Below the pieces are notes generated by a model, which worked only from the letters and a program-made list of their open reading frames with translations, was not told where the DNA came from and did no database searches. A stretch of 5,241 nucleotides of DNA from Thermodesulfobacteriota bacterium (lineage in GTDB: Bacteria > Desulfobacterota > SM23-61): assembly GCA_030018715.1 (NCBI GenBank), contig JASEHN010000248.1:1-5241 (forward strand), read 5' to 3'. A program made the translations under genes and the position numbers. Positions 1 through 5,241 of the stretch are shown one piece after another; within the stretch, counting starts at the first letter, position 1; the number at the start of each line of letters is the position of its first letter.

Positions 1-1893
1 ATTTCCTGGGAGGAAGCCCTGGAGAATGTTTCCCGGGAACTTCAAAGGGTAAAAGGGGAATTTGGGCCCGAGTCCATCTTTCTGATGGATTACTTTGGTT
101 CAATGAGCCCCCTGCACGGCCCGACAAAATCCGCCCGGCGCTTTTTTTCTTTTTTTGGCGGATGCACCACGCACCGGGGCAATACCTCGCTGGAAGCAGC
201 CATTTTTTCCTCCCTGGTAACCTTCGGGACTCATTTCACGCGCAATTCCCGGGACAACTTTCTTTATTCCAAATTGATCATCATGTGGGGGTGGAACCCG
301 CTGGTTACGCGCTTTGGACCGGATACGGCCTACTACCTGGCCCGGGCCAGGAAAGCAGGGGCAAAGATCATCTGCGTGGACCCCCGCGTCAGCCCTTCCG
401 CCAAAACCCTAACTGACGAGTGGATTCCGATAAGACCGGCCACTGATACTGCCCTGCTCATAGCCATGGCCTGGGTGATCATCAAGGAAAACCTTGTGGA
501 CCGCAAATTCATTGATAGATATACAGTTGGCTTCGAAAAATTTGAAGACTATGTGACTGGAAAAGAAGACGGAGTGGACAAAACACCAGGTTGGGCTGAG
601 GCAATTACCGGAGTTCCTGCGGAAATCACCCAAAAACTTGCCCGAGAATACGCCACTCTCAAGCCCGCGGCGCTATATGCCGGCTGGGCTGCGGGGCGGA
701 CTGCCTTCGGGGAACAGTACCACAGAGCGGCCTCAACACTTGCTGCTATGACCGGCAATATCGGCATCAGGGGGGGCCATGTAGCCGGCGGAACTGACCG
801 TATGCCCCTGGGTTTTTTATCAAAATCTCTTCCAGCGCCACATAGCTCCATGCCGGCTGTTCACGTAACCGAAGTTTATAATGCCCTGATCCAGGGAAAA
901 GCAGGCGGCTATCCCAGCGACATTAAGCTGCTTTACATCGTCGGCTGTAACCTTTTGAACCAGTTTTTGAACACGAATAAAGGTATAAGGGCTTTGAAGA
1001 TACCGGACCTTATCGTGGTTCATGAACTATTTCTTACTCCCACAGCGCGATTCGCCGATATCGTTCTTCCCGTCACTCACTTCCTGGAAGAAGAAGACAT
1101 CGGGCAACCCTGGACAGGCGGGCCTTATTTCATATACATGAACAAGGCCGTAGAGCCTTTACCCGAAACTAAAAGCGATTTAGCCATCTTTTCCGAACTG
1201 GCCGCGCGCCTGGGAATAACCGGCTTCACCGAGAAGACCGAGGAAGGTTGGCTGGAAGAATTTGTCGCGGCAACGCCGGGACTTCCGGATATCAATAATT
1301 TTAAAAAGAAAGAAGTTTACTCCATCGAATTTGAACAGCCCTGGGTAGCTTTCAGAGACCAGATTGAAGACCCGGGGCGCCACCCCTTTCCAACCCCTTC
1401 AGGTAAGATTGAAATTTACAGCCAGAAGTTGGCCGAGATACAAAATCCTCTCATTCCCCCCATTCCCAAATACATGGAGCCATGGGAGGGGCCGAAAGAC
1501 CCGCTAACCAGCAAATATCCCATCCAGTTGATAAGTCCCCATGCCCAAGGGCGGGTTAATTCTTTGTTGGATAACATCCCCCGCCTGAAGTCTTTGAATG
1601 AGGAGGCCATCTGGCTTAACCCACTGGATGCCAAATACCGGGGCATAAAAACAGGCGACAGGGTGCAGGTCTATAACGACCGGGGTCAACTGATCACCAT
1701 TGCTAAAGTAACTGAGCGGATCATGTTAGGAGTAGCCAGCCTGGATGCGGGGGCGTGGTTTAAGCCGGATGAACATGGAATCGACCACGGCGGCTGCGTC
1801 AACGTATTGACCCAGGATAAAATGTCTCCCGCAGGCGCTTTTGCATGTAACAGTTGTCTTGTTCAGGTAGAGATCGTTAAAGCTCAAGGCTAA
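1..1893 (+). CDS. DmsA-like molybdopterin oxidoreductase, catalytic subunit (5'-partial)
   Basis: This is the C-terminal 630 codons of a bis-MGD molybdoenzyme of the DMSO reductase family. The reading frame is open from base 1, and the text before the first ATG (position 85) is family-like (ISWEEALENVSREL), so the real start and the N-terminal [4Fe-4S] domain lie off the left edge. Counting codons from base 1, the GNTS stretch (61-63) aligns with the GDYS loop of DmsA, making Ser63 the likely Mo ligand. TGNIGIRGGH (251-260), TPSGKIEIYS (465-474), a C-terminal dinucleotide-binding domain (about 506-628) and HGGCVNVLT (596-604) followed by LVQVE all match DmsA/YnfE. DmsA-type enzymes reduce S- or N-oxides with electrons from a ferredoxin-like DmsB and membrane anchor DmsC. 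Neither follows here, so partners may be upstream or absent. Other members use different oxo-substrates, so substrate and direction of the reaction are unknown. Any Tat signal would be outside the window. The family call is firm, the substrate is not. Confidence 0.93.
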   Translation: MSWEEALENVSRELQRVKGEFGPESIFLMDYFGSMSPLHGPTKSARRFFSFFGGCTTHRGNTSLEAAIFSSLVTFGTHFTRNSRDNFLYSKLIIMWGWNPLVTRFGPDTAYYLARARKAGAKIICVDPRVSPSAKTLTDEWIPIRPATDTALLIAMAWVIIKENLVDRKFIDRYTVGFEKFEDYVTGKEDGVDKTPGWAEAITGVPAEITQKLAREYATLKPAALYAGWAAGRTAFGEQYHRAASTLAAMTGNIGIRGGHVAGGTDRMPLGFLSKSLPAPHSSMPAVHVTEVYNALIQGKAGGYPSDIKLLYIVGCNLLNQFLNTNKGIRALKIPDLIVVHELFLTPTARFADIVLPVTHFLEEEDIGQPWTGGPYFIYMNKAVEPLPETKSDLAIFSELAARLGITGFTEKTEEGWLEEFVAATPGLPDINNFKKKEVYSIEFEQPWVAFRDQIEDPGRHPFPTPSGKIEIYSQKLAEIQNPLIPPIPKYMEPWEGPKDPLTSKYPIQLISPHAQGRVNSLLDNIPRLKSLNEEAIWLNPLDAKYRGIKTGDRVQVYNDRGQLITIAKVTERIMLGVASLDAGAWFKPDEHGIDHGGCVNVLTQDKMSPAGAFACNSCLVQVEIVKAQG

Positions 1894-1946
1894 AAAATTA
1901 AGGGATAGAGGAAACCGGCAACACCCATTTTTTTAAACCAAATGAT

Positions 1947-1960
1947 GTCAAGTAATTGAC
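1947..1960. repeat. Small palindrome in the spacer, possible regulator site
   Basis: GTCAA and TTGAC form a perfect 5-bp inverted repeat around a 4-base centre (GTAA). No T-tract follows, so it is not a terminator. It lies about 150 bp before the start point predicted for the sigma-54 promoter at 2076-2092. That distance is usual for upstream activator sites of NtrC-type proteins, but arms this short also arise by chance. Confidence 0.25.
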
Positions 1961-2075
1961 GATTTACTAAAACTGGGGGGGCTGTTGAGGGGCCAGCGAA
2001 CGATTATTTTTCCCCTCTATTAAAAAATGGTTCAAAATATTAGATGGTTAAATCATAGGTGGGTTAGCCTCTTTT

Positions 2076-2092
2076 AGGGCATAGAAGTTGCT
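2076..2092 (+). promoter_or_regulatory. Candidate sigma-54 (RpoN) promoter for the response regulator
   Basis: The sequence AGGGCATAGAAGTTGCT has the invariant GG (2078-2079) and GC (2090-2091) separated by exactly 10 bases. The surrounding GGCA and TTGCT agree with the consensus TGGCACG-N4-TTGCW; the weak points are the first base (G for T) and TA where CG is usual. Transcription would begin near 2103, leaving a leader of about 50 bases before the ATG at 2153. It sits in a spacer, in the right direction, directly before a gene. If real, an ATP-dependent enhancer-binding protein would be required; none is encoded in the window. Confidence 0.5.
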
Positions 2093-2152
2093 TAAAAATA
2101 GAAAGATTCGGCAGATTGTAGTGTAGTAAAAACATTTTTTTGGAGTAAGAAG

Positions 2153-2611
2153 ATGGAAACAAAAGGATCGATACTGGTCGTTGACGATGAACTTGGCCCC
2201 AGGGAAGCCTTGCGCATGATTCTCAAGTCCATTTATAAAGTGCACACGGTTGCAAATGGGCAGGAAGCATTGGATTTGATTCAGAGGGAAAAGATAGACC
2301 TGGTCACACTTGATTTGAAAATGCCCGGACTTTCGGGGATCGATGTGCTGAAGGAGATCAAGCAGCTCAATAAAAAAATCGATGTCATAATCATAACCGG
2401 ACAGGGAACTCTACCCAACGCCAAAGAAGCCATACATTACGGAGCCGGGGACTTCATCTCCAAGCCTTTTAACGTTGCGGACATCATTGCCATCGTCAGC
2501 AAAGTTTTCGAGCGTCGAAACTACACCGCCAAGATCAATAGCCTTATCCAACAGATTAAAGATTTTCGAACAAAAGAAGAGAAGCAGGAGGAGGAGTTCA
2601 ATTTCAATTAA
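2153..2611 (+). CDS. Stand-alone receiver-domain response regulator
   Basis: The 152-residue protein is a CheY-like receiver (about residues 5-122) with all catalytic residues visible: the acidic pair Asp11-Asp12, phospho-acceptor Asp54 (in TLDLKMPGLSG), Thr82 and Lys104 (in SKPF). Its wording (ILVVDDELGPREALRMILK) resembles receivers of NtrC-type regulators and hybrid kinases of Desulfobacterota. After the receiver there is only a charged, probably helical tail of about 30 residues ending EEKQEEEFNFN, with no DNA-binding, AAA+ or enzymatic output domain. It should therefore act by protein-protein contact or as a phosphorelay intermediate. No histidine kinase lies beside it. The ATG start is supported by GGAG at 2142-2145, 7 bases upstream. 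A sigma-54-type promoter precedes it. Truncation of a once longer protein is possible but I see no downstream coding remnant in any frame to show it. Confidence 0.9.
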   Translation: METKGSILVVDDELGPREALRMILKSIYKVHTVANGQEALDLIQREKIDLVTLDLKMPGLSGIDVLKEIKQLNKKIDVIIITGQGTLPNAKEAIHYGAGDFISKPFNVADIIAIVSKVFERRNYTAKINSLIQQIKDFRTKEEKQEEEFNFN

Positions 2612-2682
2612 CCACGGGCCATACACCCCCAGGCAGTCAAATCCAGGCCACATCCTTTCTAACGAACTACTATCTTAGAGAA

Positions 2683-2826
2683 TCAGAACTTGCCATATTC
2701 CGGGCAATTCGGAAGCATAATGGCCACCCGGTTGCCTTTAGCTATCCCCGGAAACTCAAAGCCCTTGGCCATCTTTCTGAACCGCTTTTCCAATGGTTGG
2801 AAAGATACCTCCCCGGTATTGCCTAA
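2683..2826 (-). pseudogene. Remnant of an AMP-forming acyl-CoA synthetase (N-terminal fragment)
   Basis: Read on the minus strand from 2826 down to a TGA at 2685-2683, the frame gives LGNTGEVSFQPLEKRF, then RKMAKGFEFPGIAKG, then NRVAIMLPNCPEYGKF. This matches the N-terminal region of acyl-CoA synthetases/AMP ligases, where a (T/S)(Y/F)xxL element leads to the hallmark G(I/V)xKGDRVAIMLPNCPE(F/Y). The true start, the ATP-binding P-loop (YTSGTTG), and everything after about residue 80 of a normal 500-600-residue enzyme are missing. No ribosome-binding site or start codon fits it. It begins essentially at the stop codon of the FOXRED1-like gene on the same strand, in a different frame, so it looks like the scar of a deletion or rearrangement. 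The family call rests on one 25-residue block plus weaker flanks. Confidence 0.7.
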
Positions 2827-3995
2827 ACTATCCCTCCTTCCTGGAGGGGGCGATGATCCAGAATCCGCTGGGGGCTAAAGCATCTCAGGTCAAGGGTAGG
2901 GGTTCGTCCCAAGATCAATTCGGCAAGGTACCGACCGGCGGCTGGAGACTGCTGAAGGCCGTGGCCGGAGAATCCATTGATTAAAAATAATCCCTGGAGT
3001 TCAGGCCATGGACCCAGGAAGGCGTTGCTGTCGAGAAGGTTCTGGTCATAAAGACCAGCCCAACCCCTTACGAGCTTGAGCGTTTCAAAGGCCGGAATGA
3101 TCCTGGCCAGCTCGGGCCAGAGGGTCTCTTGAAAGCGCCCCCAATCCCAGTTGAAATCAAAACCAACTTTATCTTCCTCCATGGAACGGCCGACGAGTAT
3201 CAGTCCCCCGGTTTCGGATCGGAAATAGAGGCCCGAGGGGGTGATCGTCAAAGGAAGGGGGTGTTCGAGGTTGACAGAAGGTTTAACGGCGAAGACTTCA
3301 CGCCGGATTGGAATAATCGGCAATTCCACCCCGGCAGTTCGGGCCAGGTCGGCTGACCAGGCTCCGGCGGCATTAACAATTATTGGACTATTCAGAATTT
3401 GCCCGGAGGCCAGGCCTACGCCGCTCATGGCTTTCCCGGATTTTCTGAGTTCAACCACTTCATCGGCAATATAATGCGCCCCGATAGATACAGCCTTGGC
3501 CCGGTAGCCCATCAATAACCCATAAGGATCCAGATAGCCGTCTTTGGGGCCGAAGGTGCCTCCGATAAAACCATCGGCTGAAAATAAAGGGAAGCGCTTT
3601 TTAATTTCTTCTGTCGACCACCATTCCGCTTCTCCTCCCAGACTCTTCTGCAGAGTCAGGGCTTCTTCGGCCAGAGCCCGGCCAGAGTCTTCGATCAAAA
3701 AGAGATAACCCTCCTGGCGGAATTGAATAGACGGTTTCACGTCGTTTACGGCCATCTCCTCTTCAAAAGTGGAGAAGCGCTTCCGGGCATAAAGGGATAT
3801 CTGAATGTTCTCTTTAAGGCTGAACTGGATTCTGACGCCTCCCAGAGAAAGAGCTGTAGAAGCCCGGGTGTAGGCCGGGTCACGTTCGACTACGGCCAGT
3901 TTGAGTTTTGGCTCGGCAGTTAGCAGGTGGAAGGCCACAGATGAGCCCATCACAGCGCCCCCCACGATAATGATGTCATAATTACTGTTTTTCAT
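2823..3995 (-). CDS. FOXRED1-like FAD-dependent oxidoreductase (DAO family)
   Basis: This 390-residue flavoprotein has the D-amino-acid oxidase/sarcosine oxidase fold. The N-terminal dinucleotide-binding motif is DIIIVGGAVMGSS (7-19), where Ala replaces the middle Gly of GxGxxG, followed by the ribose-binding acid Glu37 in VVERD. It then follows human FOXRED1, as I recall it, in order: STALSLGGVRIQFS (46-59) and ENIQ, EGYLFL (95-100), KDGYLDP (151-157), NAAGAWS (208-214), PAFETLKLVRGWAGLYD, and GFSGHGLQQSPAAGR (341-355). Length is near full for bacterial members and both ends look intact. FOXRED1 helps assemble mitochondrial complex I; bacterial relatives are mostly uncharacterised and may oxidise a secondary or N-methyl amine. 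ATG at 3995 was chosen; an in-frame TTG at 4004 and GTG at 4001 are alternatives. The Shine-Dalgarno region (GGTGA, 2 bases away) is poor. The SMP-30-like gene lies 110 bp upstream on the same strand. I see no signal peptide or membrane segment. Confidence 0.9.
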   Translation of the reverse strand: MKNSNYDIIIVGGAVMGSSVAFHLLTAEPKLKLAVVERDPAYTRASTALSLGGVRIQFSLKENIQISLYARKRFSTFEEEMAVNDVKPSIQFRQEGYLFLIEDSGRALAEEALTLQKSLGGEAEWWSTEEIKKRFPLFSADGFIGGTFGPKDGYLDPYGLLMGYRAKAVSIGAHYIADEVVELRKSGKAMSGVGLASGQILNSPIIVNAAGAWSADLARTAGVELPIIPIRREVFAVKPSVNLEHPLPLTITPSGLYFRSETGGLILVGRSMEEDKVGFDFNWDWGRFQETLWPELARIIPAFETLKLVRGWAGLYDQNLLDSNAFLGPWPELQGLFLINGFSGHGLQQSPAAGRYLAELILGRTPTLDLRCFSPQRILDHRPLQEGGIV

Positions 3996-4057
3996 ATTCA
4001 CCAATCCACGCTTTCACACTAAACGCTTCTTATCCGGGTTTACCCGTGAAAATCTTT

Positions 4058-4081
4058 GTCCCATTCATAGTCCCATTCATA
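4058..4081. repeat. Tandem duplication of a 12-bp unit
   Basis: GTCCCATTCATA occurs twice, back to back and without mismatch (4058-4069 and 4070-4081), in the 110-bp gap between the two minus-strand genes. It has no adjoining third copy. It may be a replication-slippage duplication or a paired protein-binding site; the sequence alone does not decide. Confidence 0.85.
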
Positions 4082-4095
4082 TAAACCGACGAGAT

Positions 4096-4122
4096 ATTAT
4101 AAAGATCATTTTTGGTGGACAA
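4096..4122 (-). promoter_or_regulatory. Possible internal promoter for the FOXRED1-like gene
   Basis: On the minus strand a perfect TATAAT (-10, complement of 4096-4101) follows a 4-of-6 -35 match TTGTCC (complement of 4117-4122), with a short 15-base spacer. It overlaps the end of the SMP-30-like gene and would give the FOXRED1-like gene a transcript of its own. The short spacer and the A+T-rich setting make it weak. Confidence 0.25.
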
Positions 4123-4975
4123 GACCCATACCCGGCGAGGGAACTTCAAAATAGGGAATATTTGTTCCATCCAGGCTGCCAATGAACGCGGTTTTCCGGT
4201 CTTCCCAGCCGAAGCAAATATTTGAAGGCCGCTTCATTACCTTGCTTTCGGGGTCTTCGAGGGCAATGACCAGCTCCCGCTGGGGAGTAAGATAACCGAC
4301 GGCGTTCCACAGGGGAAAAGTTATCCATAAATTACCGGCTTCATCAAAGGCGATTCCGTCCGGGAAACCGAAAGGTCCGAGAATTTCCGGGCCGTAGACC
4401 TCCCGGTCGTGCAAAGACCCAATCCCGCCAATTTTAAAACGCAAAATCCTTTTTTTCATTGTCTCAGCTACATAAAGAAATTTTTCTTCCCGGTCAATGG
4501 CCAGGCCGTTGGCGAAACAAATCTCTTCGGCGACGATCCTGGGGAGGCCCTTTTCCAGAAGGACGATACATCCATCCGGAATGGGGTGCTGCAGGGCTTC
4601 ATCAAGGTTCTGGCGGTTCGTTGAATTGGAGACCCAAAGCCTTTCCTGGGAATCGATCAACGGGAAATTGGGGGTTGGGGTTTTTTTGCCGCCGGCTTCC
4701 GTCATCAGGACCTGGTGATTTCCCTGCGGAGAAAGGGATTGCACCTCACCGTTGCCAATGTTGGCGATGATGCATTTACCTTTCTTGTCTACGCAAATCC
4801 CGTTGGGCAGGCCACCAACTGAGCCCCAAAAAGTGGTATTTCCATTCCTCTCAATTTTAGCGCACTGCCCCCGCCCGTCGGGCGCATACAATGTGCCGTC
4901 ATCGAGAGCCATGACCCCCTCCGGCCTCAAAAGGCCGGTGCCGATGGTTTTTACGCCGGAGATATTTATTTTCAT
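4106..4975 (-). CDS. SMP-30/gluconolactonase/LRE-like beta-propeller protein
   Basis: This 289-residue protein fits the six-bladed SMP-30/gluconolactonase family (usually about 300 residues), cytoplasmic by appearance, with no signal peptide. The divalent-metal ligands of human SMP-30 (Glu18, Asn154, Asp204) have clear counterparts at nearly the same positions: Glu19 in RPEGV, Asn156 in FANGLAID and Asp206 in FPDGIAFD. Asn103 is also kept (TPNFPLIDSQERLWVSN). The family's typical R-x-N-D substrate segment here reads T-P-N-F, so the Arg that contacts sugar lactones is missing; the metal site looks active while the substrate is probably not gluconolactone. Family enzymes hydrolyse lactones or related esters. 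Propeller repeats such as NGICVDKKGKCIIAN, DGIAFDEAGNLWI and DRKTAFIGS are visible. A GTG at 4978 could extend it by one codon, but ribosome-site spacing favours ATG at 4975. It is first of a probable two-gene unit with the FOXRED1-like flavoenzyme. Confidence 0.9.
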   Translation of the reverse strand: MKINISGVKTIGTGLLRPEGVMALDDGTLYAPDGRGQCAKIERNGNTTFWGSVGGLPNGICVDKKGKCIIANIGNGEVQSLSPQGNHQVLMTEAGGKKTPTPNFPLIDSQERLWVSNSTNRQNLDEALQHPIPDGCIVLLEKGLPRIVAEEICFANGLAIDREEKFLYVAETMKKRILRFKIGGIGSLHDREVYGPEILGPFGFPDGIAFDEAGNLWITFPLWNAVGYLTPQRELVIALEDPESKVMKRPSNICFGWEDRKTAFIGSLDGTNIPYFEVPSPGMGLVHQK

Positions 4976-4980
4976 CACAG

Positions 4981-4987
4981 CTCCTCT
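4981..4987 (-). promoter_or_regulatory. Ribosome-binding site deciding the SMP-30-like start
   Basis: The minus strand reads AGAGGAG here. It is 5 bases from the ATG at 4975 but only 2 from the GTG at 4978, so ATG is the likely start. Confidence 0.7.
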
Positions 4988-5024
4988 AAAATAAAGTAAC
5001 TTTCTCCTGCTGCTCTTGAAGCTT

Positions 5025-5054
5025 ATTATAGCTCCCTTTCAATCAAAATGAAAA
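5025..5054 (-). promoter_or_regulatory. Probable sigma-70 promoter for the SMP-30-like/FOXRED1-like unit
   Basis: On the minus strand a perfect -10 TATAAT (complement of 5025-5030) lies 18 bases after TTTTCA (complement of 5049-5054), which matches the -35 consensus at 4 of 6 positions. Transcription would start near 5018, giving a leader of about 40 bases before the ATG at 4975. No operator-like palindrome overlaps it. Confidence 0.5.
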
Positions 5055-5130
5055 GGTTTTACCCTTCCCGGGCCTATTTTGACCCCTCAACTCTAACCCG
5101 GCATAGCCCGAGCCAAAAAGGTAAATTGAA

Positions 5131-5177
5131 AAATCCGAAATCCGAAAATCGAAACCCCAAACAAATATTAAAATCCG
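5131..5177. repeat. Degenerate 7-bp-phased AAATCCG repeat
   Basis: Two perfect AAATCCG heptamers (5131-5137, 5138-5144) are followed in the same 7-base phase by AAAATCG, AAACCCC and AAACAAA. Another AAATCCG lies at 5171-5177, out of phase by 5 bases. The stretch has stops and no coding character. I recall similar low-complexity spacers in Desulfobacterota genomes but could not check. Confidence 0.6.
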
Positions 5178-5203
5178 AGTAACAGTTTAGCGGTTTGAAA
5201 AAA

Positions 5204-5212
5204 TGGTATAAA
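5204..5212 (+). promoter_or_regulatory. Possible extended -10 promoter pointing out of the window
   Basis: TGGTATAAA fits an extended -10 element (TGn followed by TATAAA). No good -35 box is seen at 16-18 bases upstream. It would serve a plus-strand gene to the right of the window, none of which is visible. Confidence 0.2.
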
Positions 5213-5241
5213 AGCCTTTGTTGAGGGCCGGGGGTTAGAGC

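Larger units (their letters stand above)
5091..5240. repeat. Imperfect inverted repeat flanking a repeat-bearing spacer
   Basis: CTCTAACCCGGC (5091-5102) is mirrored by GCCGGGGGTTAGAG (5227-5240). The arms are identical except for two extra G in the right arm. They enclose about 124 bp of A+T-rich, non-coding sequence with the AAATCCG repeat. No transposase or target duplication is visible, and the right arm ends at the window edge, so the true extent is unknown. It may be part of a small dispersed intergenic element. Confidence 0.45.

Noticed and set aside
549..851. 100-codon open frame on the minus strand inside the molybdoenzyme gene
   Set aside because: It lies wholly antisense to a clearly conserved gene, has no family resemblance and no ribosome-binding site that I can see; it is a shadow of G+C-rich coding sequence.
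1987..2017. GAGGGG ... CCCCTC inverted repeat in the spacer after the molybdoenzyme gene
   Set aside because: Six-base arms with a 19-base loop and no T-run after the stem; not convincing as a terminator or operator.
2586..2596. Strong Shine-Dalgarno-like AGGAGGAGGAG near the end of the response regulator gene
   Set aside because: No ATG, GTG or TTG follows at a usable distance and no gene-like frame begins there; it encodes the Glu-rich tail.
2787..2803. Perfect 7-bp hairpin TTTCCAA-TGG-TTGGAAA between convergent genes, as a terminator
   Set aside because: No T-tract follows on either strand, and it lies within the acyl-CoA synthetase remnant, where coding sequence explains it.
4035..4046. 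Hairpin CGGG-TTTA-CCCG upstream of the FOXRED1-like gene, as a terminator
   Set aside because: The stem is only 4-5 bp and no T-run follows in either direction, so it would not terminate transcription.
4459..4770. 103-codon open frame on the plus strand across the SMP-30-like gene
   Set aside because: Antisense to a well-supported gene, Trp/Arg/Gly-rich with no recognisable motif; it is an antisense shadow.
5131..5177. CRISPR-like repeats
   Set aside because: The unit is 7 bp, contiguous and degenerate, with no spacers of uniform length and no cas genes.

Overview
The window looks like a piece of an anaerobic bacterial chromosome. A Desulfobacterota (former Deltaproteobacteria), syntroph-like host is my best guess. 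The pointers are a DMSO-reductase-family molybdoenzyme, a receiver protein with NtrC-type wording, a good sigma-54 promoter candidate and A+T-rich spacers with AAATCCG-type repeats. This assignment is inference; there is no rRNA or other marker gene.

Layout. Positions 1-1893 (+) hold the last 630 codons of a DmsA-like molybdopterin oxidoreductase whose N-terminus lies off the left edge. A 259-bp spacer follows with a small palindrome (1947-1960) and a GG-N10-GC sigma-54-type promoter (2076-2092). It leads into a stand-alone receiver-domain response regulator (2153-2611, +). Two minus-strand genes face it. The rightmost is an SMP-30/gluconolactonase-type beta-propeller (4106-4975), followed downstream by a FAD-dependent amine-oxidase-fold protein very like mitochondrial FOXRED1 (2823-3995). 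The minus-strand pair is read from a probable sigma-70 promoter near 5025-5054 and may form an operon.

Between the convergent response regulator and FOXRED1-like gene, the minus strand carries a broken fragment of an AMP-forming acyl-CoA synthetase (about 2683-2826). It is a short stretch of the N-terminal region ending at a TGA, and it abuts the FOXRED1-like stop codon. The right-hand spacer (4976-5241) holds a 7-bp-phased degenerate AAATCCG repeat and a nearby imperfect inverted repeat.

How the genes work together. The molybdoenzyme should reduce (or oxidise) a small oxo-substrate in anaerobic respiration, but its electron-transfer subunits are not downstream. The SMP-30-like lactonase and FOXRED1-like flavoenzyme are plausibly a small catabolic or repair pair acting on the same metabolite; no substrate can be read from the sequence. 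The response regulator appears to be separately controlled. I see no defence system, mobile element, CRISPR array or RNA gene. The most notable items are the acyl-CoA synthetase remnant, the sigma-54 promoter on an output-less regulator, and the FOXRED1-like/SMP-30-like pairing.
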